The notes under the pieces: model-generated | Told to the model about the DNA's origin: nothing | What the model saw: only the letters and a program-made list of their open reading frames with translations | Databases searched by the model: none | In this document: positions 1-9,924 of the stretch, in pieces | Layout: each line of letters opens with the position of its first letter | Position numbering within the stretch: the stretch's first letter is position 1 | NCBI GenBank assembly: GCA_029204045.2 | Contig: CM055065.1 | Coordinates: 9,430,521 to 9,494,520 of the forward strand | Origin: Tillandsia leiboldiana | Taxonomy: Eukaryota; Streptophyta; Magnoliopsida; Poales; Bromeliaceae | DNA: 64,000 nucleotides | Direction of reading: 5' to 3' | Made by a program: the position numbers and the translations under genes

Positions 1-144
1 TAGAACTACTCTAGCTCTAGCACGCTTAACTCTCATGTTCCTCTTGGATCTTGCTACCATCCAAAATGCTATAGCCGGGTTAGGAGATTTAGTCCTATTA
101 TATTATTTATATATAGGACTAATCCAAATTTCGGGGGTGTCACA
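1..144 (-). mobile_element. Truncated LTR end of a TRIM-like/gypsy element
   Basis: This AT-rich stretch ends in GGGGGTGTCACA at 144 and is followed at once by a pyrimidine run (145-160) that is a polypurine tract on the minus strand. That is the layout of the start of a minus-strand LTR. The other LTR end lies outside the window. No coding signal is seen. Confidence 0.5.
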
Positions 145-366
145 TTCTTCCCCCCTTTAAGCCCTGACGTCCACGTCAGGCTCAAGCACACTCACAAGCA
201 CCAGGCGATGTGAGACTCATCTCGCTAGCCTTAGCCGACCTTGTAGGGAGCTGCACTCCACCTACAACGGTCATTAGCCGGGGAGCCACACTCTACCCGC
301 TATATAACCCTGGCTCAGCCGAGACTCATCTCACATTTCCGGCTGGTGAATGGCTCTGATACCAAA
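145..366 (-). mobile_element. Divergent TRIM-like internal region
   Basis: The segment runs from a polypurine tract (reverse complement at 145-160) to a tRNA-Met type primer-binding site (reverse complement at 352-364), with no protein-coding capacity. It shares phrases such as CCAGGCGATGTGAGACT and GGCTCAGCCGAGACTC with the TRIM internal region at 521-687 but carries about 55 extra bases in the middle, so it is a diverged relative. It feeds straight into the TRIM LTR at 367. Confidence 0.6.
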
Positions 367-520
367 TGTAACAACCTGGCCCACTAGCAATAATAACTCG
401 TTGGGCCCACACCACAGCCCAAAATGCTTAAACCCAGTTATTATTACTAGTGTCCATGTCTCATATAAACCCAATCACAATTCCATCCACATCCGATGTG
501 GGACTATTGGGGGCGTCACA
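367..520 (-). mobile_element. TRIM LTR (154 bp)
   Basis: This is a 154-bp repeat bounded by TGTAAC and GTCACA. It is repeated nearly identically at 22141-22294 and 22462-22614. A PBS (352-364, two bases away) lies to its left and a polypurine-tract complement (521-535) to its right, which defines a minus-strand LTR. Near its right end is a 15-bp inverted repeat, CCACATC-C-GATGTGG. The small size and lack of coding sequence fit a terminal-repeat retrotransposon in miniature (TRIM). Confidence 0.75.
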
Positions 521-687
521 GATTCCCCCCGTTTAGGTCTGACGTCCTCGTCAGCCCAAACACACACACACAGCAGCCCAAGATCACCAGGCAATGTGAG
601 ACTTGTCTCGCTAGCCCTGTCATCTAGACCCAAGCTCAGCCGAGACTCGCCGCACACTTCCGGCTGGTTATTGGCTCTGATACCAAA
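521..687 (-). mobile_element. TRIM internal region joined to LTR X
   Basis: The 167-bp non-coding internal region has a polypurine tract at its left end (reverse complement of GATTCCCCCCG) and a tRNA-Met PBS at 673-685. Its length equals that of the internal region at 22295-22461. Instead of a second TRIM LTR, the PBS is followed by the end of the much larger LTR X at 688, so this is a chimeric junction. A short CA repeat lies near 560-572. Confidence 0.7.
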
Positions 688-1663
688 TGTAACGCCCCGA
701 GATTCGAAAGTGGGTCAAATTTTTTTTTTTTTTTTTTATCAGAGTTAAACTTGAACTCTCCAAGGCGTGAACAGACCGCCACACATATAGAAAAGTCTCT
801 GTATCTCCAACAGAGTCTTCCCTATATGTGCTCGGCTAACAGATACAGTCAATCAGAGTAGATACAAGATAGATATACTAATTAAGTTCTACTCCATTAC
901 ATCCACAAGGTTCCAGAGTTATTACAATCCAGTTTCTCAAAATAGAAATATCAGTTATAAGTTTTACTAAAACCAAAAAGGGTACATCCTACCAGGGTCA
1001 GTCTATCTCACGTCCTCACACAGAGCGTCCAAAAGTCCCCCCACCCGAAGGACCTGAAAAACAGTCACCCGAGGGTGTGAGACACACCGGAGTGTATCCC
1101 AGTGGGCACGACGGGCCGGGAAATAGCAAGCCGTACCTACTGGGTACAATAATAAGCGGATAACAAAAGTAGGATATACTGAAACTGAAAGGGATATAAT
1201 CTAAGCAGAGTACCATTAATCATGGATTAATCAACAGAGCAGTGTAATCATATGTAAAGCTGATCATGCTATAACTGATAATCTGACAAGTAGGGATGAA
1301 TATGTTATAGCTGACAAGCAGGAAATAGTCATACTATCACTGATAATCTGGCAAGCAGTAAATGATCATGCTATAACTGATAATCTGACAAGCAGAGAAT
1401 GATAATATGATAAGCAGGAAATAACAAAGATCATGCGTCAAAGGTGTCACCACAAATATACCCAATCACTGCCACTTTTGGCCACAAGGGCCTCAGGCTA
1501 AATTTGCCATGGAGCATATGACCTCAGGCTAAACCACTTTTGGTCACACAATCAAGCTATCATAACCCCACTAGGCTCACGGGTCGATCAGACCTCTCTA
1601 CCGGTAAAGAACACCCACACGGTGGCCAAACCGTCGGTGTGCGTGACGAAAAGCTTGGCTCGA

Positions 1664-2195
1664 CGGCGATCATAATGCTGATGCTCAAACCATGGTCCAC
1701 TGACCACATAGACGGCAAGAAGCCGAGGAAAATCCCTACTGGGATACTAGTATAACATGCCACATGCTGAAGTAGTATCTCCTATTCTAAATATGCAGTG
1801 AAGAATAGAGACAGGTATAGAACTATGCTAGTGACCAATCAAGCAATGCATGTGTCCAGGAAATGCATATCAACAGTTGAAGAAATCATAATATAACTCC
1901 ACATGATACACAAGTAACTGCTGGAATGTAAGCACGATATGACAAGCAACTGCTGGAATGTAAGCATGATATATCTCAATATGGTAAACAAGCAACTGCT
2001 GGAATGTAAGCAAGTAATAAGAACAGGTATAAACTCAATAGCAATCATACTGCTAAATCTCAGTCCACGGTCGGTAGACCGGACAGACGGCGAGAAGCCG
2101 AGGAAATCCACACTAGGATATCGATACTGATGCAATTCATGCCAAGTACTGAGACTAGAACTCCTGTTCTAAACATGCAGTGAAGAATAGAGTAT
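1664..2195. repeat. Diverged duplicated block inside LTR X
   Basis: Two copies of a roughly 155-bp block lie at about 1664-1815 and 2040-2195. Both contain AGACGGC-AGAAGCCGAGGAAA and a TGCAGTGAAGAATAGAG tail. The copies are clearly diverged, so the duplication is older than the E1 insertion. The bases between include a separate short tandem repeat. Confidence 0.6.
1912..2015. repeat. Short tandem repeat, three copies
   Basis: The phrase AACTGCTGGAATGTAAGCA occurs three times (near 1912, 1944 and 1989) at intervals of 30-45 bp. It is non-coding and lies inside LTR X. Confidence 0.7.
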
Positions 2196-3420
2196 CACGA
2201 AAGGCTCATATGTATAATCAGGCAATATAGCTGAAATAACTGAATGCTGGAATGAAAGCATATAGTAAGGTTAAAGCATAGGTTCAGGGTTACACCAAGA
2301 ACAGGGGTCCAACCTACCACGGCACCCAATAGGGCCGACCTGATAAAACGCGGACCGAAGATAACCCACCTGTATATAGGAGGAACAACGACTCCACCAG
2401 AAGGTAGACGGTCACGATAACCACAAGACGGATCACGGCTAGCTCCTGACGACTGGGCCCTACAATAATACCGGGTGACAACTCAGGATCTATCAAATCC
2501 TCAAAGTGCATAAGCGCGAATCGACCGTTTCGTCGATTTGCGCAACATTAAGCATATTTAGCTTAACAAGAACTCCAGGAACCCCACTGAAAGGTCAAAA
2601 CCACTTTAGAACCTTCAGCTAGCTTTTCCACACTGCTACAATTACAGCCAGGCCCCCAGGTTTACTCGGAATGCATTTTATACACTAAATACACACTGTT
2701 TTGGCTCGTTCTCATAAACGGAGAATCATTTTTACGAGCCGTCACCTCCAGTAGGTGACAATCGACTTGCTGAACGCCGTGCTCACACATTTGTGGCAGC
2801 GCGATACCCGAGGAAAACTTCGGGCCATGTATTACTCTTCTAACCTAGCCGAAACGCATTTTTGTTTCTTCGGCTCATCGAAACCCAAAATGAACGCGAG
2901 CATCGCGTCAAGTGACCCCAAATTAGTCAGGAGTACACTATTACAATTTTCCAAACAGACCCTAACACTGTTTTTAATCAATTATTGCATTAAGGCTTGG
3001 TTATGACACAACTTTGCATCTATTCCTCGCATGTTAAAACTTTGTATATCAAAGTGCTTCAAAACAGTGCAAGGACACTGGGGCTCACTTCCCTTGCAGC
3101 CCAGGTCTGCTGGTTCAACCAGAACCTCAACCTTGCTCTCACACAAGTTCACAATGCACCATACACTTGTCCACACAGATCCAGGTTGATCTGAAGTGAG
3201 CATCAAGCTCAGGGGACAATTCTAAGCAACTTTCATATTCACAGTTTTGTCAAATTCTGCTTGGAAGTTCTTTGAAGCATTTTGTCAAGCATTTGGCATG
3301 CACAATTCATATATAAGCACCTAAGCAAAATTTTGAGTTAGATCTCAGCCCACACTGTACCTAGAGCAATATAAGTTGAATCAAATTATTCTACTGAGTT
3401 CCTGGAACACTTCCCCTCAA

Positions 3421-3425
3421 CTGAA
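3421..3425. repeat. TSD of E1, left copy (CTGAA)
   Basis: The five bases CTGAA sit immediately left of E1 and recur immediately right of LTR C (19215-19219) and of LTR B (12960-12964). A 5-bp duplication is standard for LTR-retrotransposon integration. Finding it three times is one sign that one copy of the right flank is artefactual. Confidence 0.9.
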
Positions 3426-4260
3426 TGTCACGCCCCGGGGGTTATATTTTAGCGGAAACGATACCTCAGAGTACGCGAAAAGTGCGTACAATTTTTTTTT
3501 GTTTAAATCTTCCTTCCCCGGCGCGTGCCCAGACCCGCCACATATACAGATTTACTCGAAAATCGGGCGGAGTCTCCTCTGTATATGCACGGCGTCGCGG
3601 CTATTACAATAGTCGAACAAAAACAATCATTTTCCCATTTAATCACAACAGTTCGAAGTAGTACGGTGCATGAAGACTAAACAATACCCGTGGCCAATCA
3701 AGTTAAAAGGATAAACTCACAGATTTGAAAGCAGGTCCACACGACCCAGGGTTTTGAAGACAGTTTGAAAAGATGCCATAAATCCACCGGGTTTGGAAAA
3801 CAGGTCCACACGACCCAGCTTTTGAAAGATAGTTTTCGAAGTTCTTTTCTTTTCTAGTCATGTTGCTTTGAAAACGGCCAAACGGGAACGATAAAGGAAA
3901 CAGTAGTGCATAAGCAGAAAGAAAGTACTCAACATCCACACGACCCCACAAGGGTATCGAGAACCACACAGTAACCTACAATACTGAATGAAATGCAGAG
4001 AAGGTAAATAAAACAGCATACTAGGGCTCCCTCAGACCGACTGCTACCAACTCGGCCTCACCGTCGCCTACCTCTACCCCCTGGAGGTACCTGTCACAGA
4101 GTGGTAGTCAGTGACACTATCATCAAAATAGTACTAAGCAGTAAAGTAATACCAGCCACAAAAGTAAGTCTAGCCGGAACAACCGCTCTACTCGTAACGG
4201 TAACTCGCAACCACCTGTACCACCTGTAACACCTGTAACCCCGGTAATACCTGTAACACC

Positions 4261-4508
4261 TGACCGCATCGGGATCCAATCCCGGCGGTCTCAAGCCCCA
4301 CAACTAATAAGGGGCCTCCCACTACGTCACCTCGTGGGGTACACACCTGACCACATCGGGATCCAATCCCGGCGGTCTCAAGCCCCACAACTAATAAGGG
4401 GCCTCCCACTACGTCACCTCGTGGGGTACACACCTGACTACATCGGGATCCAATCCCGGCAGTCCCACACCTGACTACATCGGGATCCAATCCCGGTAGT
4501 CCCACTGC
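4261..4508. repeat. 87-bp tandem repeat in E1 LTR
   Basis: Two full 87-bp units (4261-4347, 4348-4434) are followed by two 37-bp truncated units. Each starts TGACYRCATCGGGATCCAAT. The array is present in all three E1 LTRs (about 10756 and 16992 for the others). Confidence 0.85.
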
Positions 4509-4657
4509 TCGCACCTCGCTGCTATCAGACCCCCCTGCGGTCAGGGGCCCCCCACTACGTCACCTCGTGGGGTAACACGGGTCAAAGACCGCCTTTCCGG
4601 AAAAGAGCACCCTTTGCGGTGGCCAAACCGCGGGTGCGCGTGTCGCAACTCGAGCAT

Positions 4658-4697
4658 AAGTAACCAAGTAACCAAGTAACCAAGTAACCAAGTAACC
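4658..4697. repeat. (AAGTAACC)5 microsatellite
   Basis: Five perfect copies of the 8-mer AAGTAACC. The same five copies occur in LTR C (from 17389); LTR B carries a shortened, disturbed version. Confidence 0.9.
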
Positions 4698-5030
4698 ATG
4701 TCACCATGTCACGGGGTAAGGTAGTACATCATAGAAACCATCAGTGTTAGTACCGATTAATAATAAAAAGTCCCTTTTTGGATTACCAACACAATACTCA
4801 GCCTCGACCGTAAACCCACCTTGTTGTCGCGCTCCTGACTGATGTAAGGTTCTCTCGCGTCTCGGGTGCCCGCCCGGACCTACACGAATCTGTCATATAG
4901 GAGTCAGCAACTTAAGGCTTTGTCAGACTAATGATTAGAGCGCCCGGCGCCCTCTCACCTTGCGTATAATACGCACAGGTACGCGCCTGGCCCCGCACGG
5001 CTGGGCGGTGTACTAACAGCGTGCGGCCGT

Positions 5031-5540
5031 CCGCATGCGGAGGTGCCCGCAAGCGGCGGCGCCCGCATGCGGCGGTGCCCGCAAGCGGCAGCGCCCGCAT
5101 GCGGTGGCGCCCGCATGCGGCGGCGCACAAGCGGCGGCGCCCACATGCGGCAGCCCGCAAGCGCCGTGCCCGCATGCGGAGGCGCCCGCAAGCGGCGCGC
5201 CCGCAAGCGGGGGCGCCCGCATGCGGCAGCCCGCAAGCGGCGGCGCCCGCATGCGGCAGCCCGCATGCGGCGCCGCCCGCAAGTGGCGGCGCGCATGCGG
5301 CAGCCCGCATGCGGGGCCGCCCGCAAGCGGCGGCGCCCGCATGCGGCAGCCCGCATGCGGCGCCGCCCGCAAGTGGCGGCGCGCATGCGGCAGCCCGCAT
5401 GCGGGGCCGCCCGCAAGCGGCAGCCCGCATGCGGCAGCCCGCATGCGGCGCCGCCCGCAAGCGGTGGCGCCCGCATGCGGCAGTCCGCATGCGGTGCCGC
5501 CCGCAAGCGGCGGCGCCCGCATGCGGCAGTCCGCATGCGG
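5031..5540. repeat. GC-rich minisatellite with CCGCATGCGG palindromes
   Basis: This is a 510-bp array of roughly 15-bp units alternating CCCGCATGCGGCAG and CCCGCAAGCGGCGG types. Many units hold the perfect 10-bp palindrome CCGCATGCGG. A higher-order unit of exactly 90 bp is visible (for example from 5230 to 5320). T is rare and TA is absent, so stop codons hardly occur and all six frames stay open for about 200 codons. Those frames are not genes. Equivalent arrays are at 11527-12036 and 17762-18271. Confidence 0.92.
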
Positions 5541-5839
5541 AGCCGCCGTGCGCGCCGGATTCCCGCGATGCCCTTGCCCCCTTCTTTTTCCTTTCTCCCC
5601 CCCCCCTCTCGTCCGCTCCAACCAAGAACGGGGTGAGAAGGCAAAACCCTAGCGTGCTCACCTCGGTTGTCGGAGGAAGAGGCGATCCGGTCCTGCGCGT
5701 TCGGCTACAAGGAATGTGAGGACGCCTCCTTCTCCTTCCTTGGTCTCGCCTCTTGGGTCCTCCGTGCAGTCGGTGAGGAAGCAGAAGGATTTGGTTGGGA
5801 AATAGAAGGGTTGGGGAAATGGGGTTTCGTACGTAGGGG

Positions 5840-6110
5840 AATTGTGGGGAATACGGGTAGTTAAGGGGGAGTGTGGTGGTTTAAGGGGAGTGGGTAGTTA
5901 AAGGGAGTTACGGGTGGTTATGGGGGAATGGGTAGTTAGAGGGAGTGGGTAGTTATGGGAGTTACGGGTAGTGGGTAGGAGTGGGTAGTTAGGGGAGTTA
6001 CGGGTAGTTAAGGGTAGTTAGAGGGGGTGGGTAGTTATTGGAGTTACAGGTAGTTAAGGGTAGTTAGAGGGGGTGGGTAGTTATGGGAGTTACGGTTTGT
6101 TTAAGGGGAG
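5840..6110. repeat. G-rich degenerate repeat (GGGTAGTTA-like)
   Basis: About 270 bp is built from GGGTAGTTA, GGGAGTTAC and GGGGTGGGTAG variants, with many runs of three or more G on the plus strand (the template side for this minus-strand LTR). It could form G-quadruplexes. It resembles but is not a telomere repeat. It is also present in LTR B and LTR C. Confidence 0.75.
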
Positions 6111-6481
6111 TTATACGACGGGGGGGGGGAAATAACGGGAACGGTTAAGTTGGTAAAAGGGAAAGAACCCAGTTCAAGTTAAAACGGGTCCAAATCAGGT
6201 GCGAACTAGAGTCCGGTCTGTCTAAATAACCGCGTTATTCACCTGAACCGTTAGTTACCTTCCGGAATTTATTCCGGGAGATTCCGGCGTCGGAATTCAA
6301 AACCGTTCTCGCCGCCACTCTCCGTTTCGCGAGCCCTATTAACTAAAAATACCCGCGGGCCCCGACGGTCTGTCCGGAAACAAGGAATTATTCGATCATC
6401 CCCCAATCCCCCCGAAACGAAAAGCGGAAATAACGAACCAAAAGTAGACCCTTAAAATATTTTAAACTAGCGGCTATTACA

Positions 6482-6494
6482 CCACTCACCTCTT
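6482..6494 (-). other. E1 polypurine tract
   Basis: The minus-strand AAGAGGTGAGTGG abuts the LTR start TGTAATAGCC. The same 13-mer is found in E2 at 31963-31975, which shows the two elements are related. It primes plus-strand DNA synthesis in reverse transcription. Confidence 0.85.
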
Positions 6495-6517
6495 AAAACG
6501 AGTTTCGTCCTCGAAAC

Positions 6518-7825
6518 TCAATCCTGATTTGCGGTAAAGAGATAAGGATAGCCCTCTCTCATCTTCGATTCTAGTTCCCACGTCGCTTCCCGCTCCTCGT
6601 GGTTGCTCCAGTGCACCTTCACATAGGGGATGTCTCGGTTTCGAAGCGTCTTACTTTCTCTTGCTAGTATTCGCACAGGGGTTTCCTCGAAACTTAGGTC
6701 CTCCTTTAGTTCGAGTGTCGAGACGTCCAGCACATGCGACGGGTCGGGGAGGTATTTCTTGAGCATCGACACGTGGAACACGTCATGAATCCGGTTGAGG
6801 TTCGGTGGTAGGGCAAGGCGGTAAGCCACTGGGCCGATCCGTTCCAGGATCTCGAATGGTCCCACGAACCGCGGGCTTAGCTTGCCTTTTATCCCGAATC
6901 GCTTGATTCCCCTGGACGGCGAGACCCGCAAAAACACGTGTTCTCCCACCTGGAACTCTAAATCGCGGCGTCTTCGATCCGCGTAGCTCTTTTGTCGACT
7001 CTGGGCGGTTAGTAAGCGCTGTCTGATGAGGCGCACTTTCCCTTCTGTTTCTTCCACCAAGTCGGGTCCCAAGAGCTTTCGTTCTCCCAAGTCGTCCCAA
7101 CAGATCGGGGATCGGCAGCGTCTCCCGTATAAAGCTTCGTAGGGTGCCATCAGTATGCTGGCCTGGTGGCTATTGTTGTAAGCGAATTCTACAAGTGGTA
7201 GGTAACGCTCCCAACCGACTCCCCAATCGAGTACACAGGCCCGAAGCAGGTCCTCTAGCGTCTGTATAACTCGCTCCGACTGCCCGTCTGTCTGAGGGTG
7301 GAAGGCTGTGCTGAAGTGCAATTTAGTCCCCAGGGCTTGTTGCAGACTCTGCCAAAACTTTGAGACAAAACGCGTGTCTCTGCCTGATGTGATCGACGCC
7401 GGTACCCCATGCAGTCTCACAATCTCGCTGAGATAGACTTGAGCCAACCGCTCTCTGGTCCAGGTTGTGTGAATCGGCAGGAAGTGTGCTGACTTAGTTA
7501 GCCGGTCTACCACAACCCATATTGTGTCGTGTCCTTGTGGTGAACGTGGGAACCCGGTGACAAAGTCCATGGTGATATGATCCCACTTCCACTCCGGTAC
7601 CGGTAAGGGTTGTAATTTTCCCGCCGGTCGTTGGTGTTCCGCCTTTATTTGTTGACACACCAGGCAATGAGCTACAAATGGGTTACATCCCTCTTCATCT
7701 TGGGCCACCAGAAGGTCTGCTTGAGGTCCCTGTACATCTTTGTGCCTCCTGGATGTGCTGCATAAGGGGCGCTGTGTGCCTCGGACAGTATTTCCTTCTT
7801 CAATTCCGGGGTATCTGGCACACAA
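6518..7825 (-). pseudogene. E1 integrase with chromodomain (C-terminal pol fragment)
   Basis: This is the last piece of the E1 pol polyprotein. Residues from about 50 (the stretch before that is out of frame with the conserved protein) show the end of the zinc-binding domain (HCLVCQ), then the catalytic core with MDFVTGF, SGRDTRF and DGQSERVIQTLED supplying the D, D, E residues. It continues into the GPFEILERIGPVAYRLALP stretch and ends with a chromodomain (VKVHWSNHEEREATWELE). In the Ty3/gypsy family integrase inserts the cDNA, and chromodomains steer it to particular chromatin. The order and motifs fit a plant chromovirus of Tekay/Del type. The frame differs from the upstream RNase H ORF by a shift near 7680. 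The stop at 6518 lies close to the polypurine tract, as usual. Confidence 0.88.
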
Positions 7826-8433
7826 ATTCGCCCGCGGAACCGTAGGGTGTCATCGCCTTCCAACGAAAAGTCCCTCTCCTGATCCGGTGAGATCTTGTCT
7901 CTTACGAGCTGTAAGTGCGAGTCCGCCTGCTGCCCCTCTCGAATCTTTTCTAGTAGTGTTGGCTTGACCACCAAAGTTAGAAGTTGCGCAACCGTGCCCG
8001 CTGGCACTACTTCCAACCCTAGTCGAGAAAATTCTGCGATCAAGCTGCTCTGCTCAGTTATCGCACCTACCGATCCTCCCTCCCGTCGCCCCTTCCTGCT
8101 TAGAGCGTCCGCTACCACGTTTGCTTTTCCGGGGTGGTATTGGATCGTTAGGTCGTAATCCTTCAGTAATTCAAGCCACCGTCTCTGCCGCAGGTTTAGT
8201 TCCTTTTGTGTGAACAGGTATTTAAGACTCTGGTGATCTGAGAAGATGTTACAATGGACACCAAAGAGATAGTGTCTCCATAACTTCAGGACGAAGACCA
8301 CCGCAGCCAGCTCTAAGTCGTGTGTTGGGTAGTTTCTTTCGTAGTCCTTTAGTTGCCTAGATGCATAGGCTATCACCTTCCCCTGCTGCATTAACACACC
8401 CCCAAGGTCGATTCTTGAAGCGTCGCAGTACAC
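7672..8433 (-). pseudogene. E1 RNase H and start of integrase zinc domain
   Basis: The fragment begins YCDASRIDLGGVL and shows the RNase H acidic residues in order: D in YCDAS, E in HDLELAAVVF, D in SDHQSLKYLF, D in ADALSRK. It then runs into the integrase N-terminal zinc domain (HPGGTKMYRDLKQTFWWPKM) and stops after VTHL because of a frameshift. RNase H removes the RNA template during reverse transcription. A second frameshift, a missing A in the run around 8490, separates it from the RT ORF. The second rendering of this sequence (near 14715) has the extra base, so at least this break may be a sequencing error. Confidence 0.85.
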
Positions 8434-8480
8434 CTCATAGTCCTCACCGGGTGTTGGTAGTACAAAAATCGGTGCCTCGG

Positions 8481-9479
8481 TTAGCCTTCTTTGAGTTCTT
8501 CAAAACTTTCCTGGCATTTGGCCGTCCATACAAACTTTTCTCCTTTCTTGGTCAACCGGTTTAGAGGGGTCGCAATCTTCGAGAAACCCTCGACAAAGCG
8601 TCTATAATACCCCGCCAGCCCCAAGAAACTGCGGATCTCCGTCACCGTTGTGGGCGGCTGCCAGTCTATCACCGATTCCACCTTCTTGGGGTCTACGGCG
8701 ATTCCCTTTGCCGAGATCACATGCCCCAGGAATCCTACTTCGCGTAGCCAGAACTCACACTTTTTGAGCTTAGCGAACAGCTTCTGCTCCCTGAGGGTTT
8801 GGAGAATCGTTCGTAAGTGATCCTCGTGCTCCTCGTCGGTGGATGAGTAGATTAGTATATCATCGATGAAGACCACCACGAACCGATCTAAGAATGGTCT
8901 GAAGACCCGGTTCATCATGTCCATAAAGACTGCGGGGGCGTTCGTAAGTCCGAACGGCATGACCGTAAACTCGTAATGGCCATACCGGGTCCGGAAAGCG
9001 GTCTTCGGAATGTCCTCGTTCCGAACCCGAAGCTGGTGGTAGCCAGACTGTAGATCAATTTTTGAAAAGACCGTCGCTCCTCGTAGTTGGTCGAAGAGGT
9101 CGTCGATTCTGGGCAGGGGGTACTTATTTTTCACCGTGACCTTGTTTATTCCTCTGTAGTCGATACAGAGTCGCAGGCTCCCATCCTTCTTCCGTACGAA
9201 AAGCACTGGTGCGCCCCAGGGTGACACACTCGGCCTGACAAACCCTTTGTCCAAGAGGTCTTCCAGTTGCGCCTTTAACTCTTTCAACTCCGCGAAGGCC
9301 ATTCGGTAGGGTGCCTTTGTTATAGGTTGCGTACCTGGCAAGAGTTCAATAGGGAACACCACCTCCCTTTCAGGGGGTATCCCAGGCAGCTCCGTCGGAA
9401 AGACATCGGGAAAGTCCTTCACCACCGGGATGTCTGAAGGTGTCGTCGAGGGTCGGGTAACCAGATCTACCGATGCCAA
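8481..9479 (-). pseudogene. E1 reverse transcriptase (Ty3/gypsy)
   Basis: This 332-codon ORF covers the region before the RT and the whole RT fold. Motifs in order are VLFVRKKDGSLRLCIDYRGI, the YPLPRIDDLFDQL helix, SKIDLQSGYHQ, and the catalytic FIDDILIYS with both aspartates present. The ladder LGHVISAKGI, then VDPKKVESV and FLGLAGYYRRF, leads to RNase H. RT copies the element RNA into DNA in the virus-like particle. Upstream it is in frame with the protease remnant but is separated from it by one TGA at 9516-9518. Downstream it ends at a frameshift. The sequence is very well preserved for a plant retroelement, consistent with a recent insertion. Confidence 0.9.
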
Positions 9480-9515
9480 ATAGGCTACACACCCACCCTC
9501 TATCAGACTCCTGGC

Positions 9516-9701
9516 TCAAGTCGCGGAGATGACTGCCGGGAAGGAGATGCTCTTGCACGCTAGGTACGCATTCTTAGGGAAACTAGGTTCTTGTAGTTGT
9601 ACCATCCGCTTATCGCAGTCGATAAGCACTTGGTACCTTGAGAGCCAGTCCATGCCCAAAACAACGTCGTACTCCTTCAAGGGAATTACTATTAAATCCA
9701 A
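9516..9701 (-). pseudogene. E1 protease C-terminal remnant
   Basis: Sixty-one codons include DVVLGMDWLSRYQV, the conserved C-terminal part of Ty3/gypsy aspartic protease. The catalytic D-S/T-G segment and all of Gag are missing: only about 220 bases lie between this ORF and the LTR. A TGA at 9516-9518 ends it in the same frame as the RT ORF. The same TGA is present in the second rendering (near 15748), so it is a real mutation and not noise. CGA to TGA, a CpG transition, would explain it. With gag and the protease active site gone, E1 can only have moved with proteins supplied by a relative. Confidence 0.8.
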
Positions 9702-9903
9702 GGGCAGAATAGCCGCCCTAGCTTAGCACTCATCTCTACTAGATGAATCATCGTAAAATCGTGAGAGAAAAGAAACATTATCTACAAATCCCCTCCCCGA
9801 TCTCTCACGTCTTAACCCTTAAACCCTGCACATTTCATTTATTCGTAGTTAAGTGTGATATCTCGGTGGATGTTGGGCCGTCACTGTTGTGATTAAAGCA
9901 AAA

Positions 9904-9916
9904 GTCTCTGATACCA
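9904..9916 (-). other. E1 primer-binding site (tRNA-Met)
   Basis: The minus-strand TGGTATCAGAGAC matches the initiator tRNA-Met 3' end used by many plant LTR elements. Eight bases separate it from the LTR end. The 200 bases between it and the protease remnant (9702-9903) are non-coding leader. Confidence 0.85.
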
Positions 9917-9924
9917 TCTTAATC

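Larger units (their letters stand above)
688..3425 (-). mobile_element. LTR X, left part (long gypsy-type LTR)
   Basis: The segment begins TGTAACGCCCCGAG and continues after the E1 insertion at 19220-21077, giving an LTR of about 4596 bp with E1 removed. On the minus strand it would start TGTAGTAATCG and end GGGGCGTTACA, the terminal pattern shared by the gypsy-type LTRs here. A 209-bp copy of its first bases recurs at 21733-21941. It contains a stem-loop (782-790 with 822-830) and several internal repeats. Short ORFs here have no recognisable product. Confidence 0.8.
3426..6481 (-). mobile_element. E1 3' LTR ('LTR A', 3056 bp)
   Basis: On the plus strand it runs from TGTCACGCCCCGG to GGCTATTACA. 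The polypurine-tract complement follows at 6482, which makes this the 3' LTR of a minus-strand element. Its base-for-base partner is LTR C (16157-19214): positions correspond with a constant offset of 12731 over most of the length. The LTR holds an 87-bp tandem repeat, an 8-bp repeat, a GC-rich minisatellite and a G-rich tract, each listed separately. A stem-loop lies at 3541-3549 with 3579-3587. It has no genuine coding sequence. Confidence 0.93.

Noticed and set aside
367..520. Cassandra-type TRIM carrying 5S rRNA sequence
   Set aside because: I could not find 5S-like internal promoter boxes in the TRIM LTRs.
5021..5719. Long ORFs (about 200-250 codons) on both strands over 5013-5719, and the same around 11362-12375 and 17643-18451
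   Set aside because: They overlap in up to six frames over a minisatellite that has almost no T and therefore almost no stop codons. The translations are just CGRRRL/MRAAP-type repeats.
5840..6110. Interstitial telomere repeat
   Set aside because: The units vary (GGGTAGTTA, GGGAGTTAC and others) and are not TTTAGGG.
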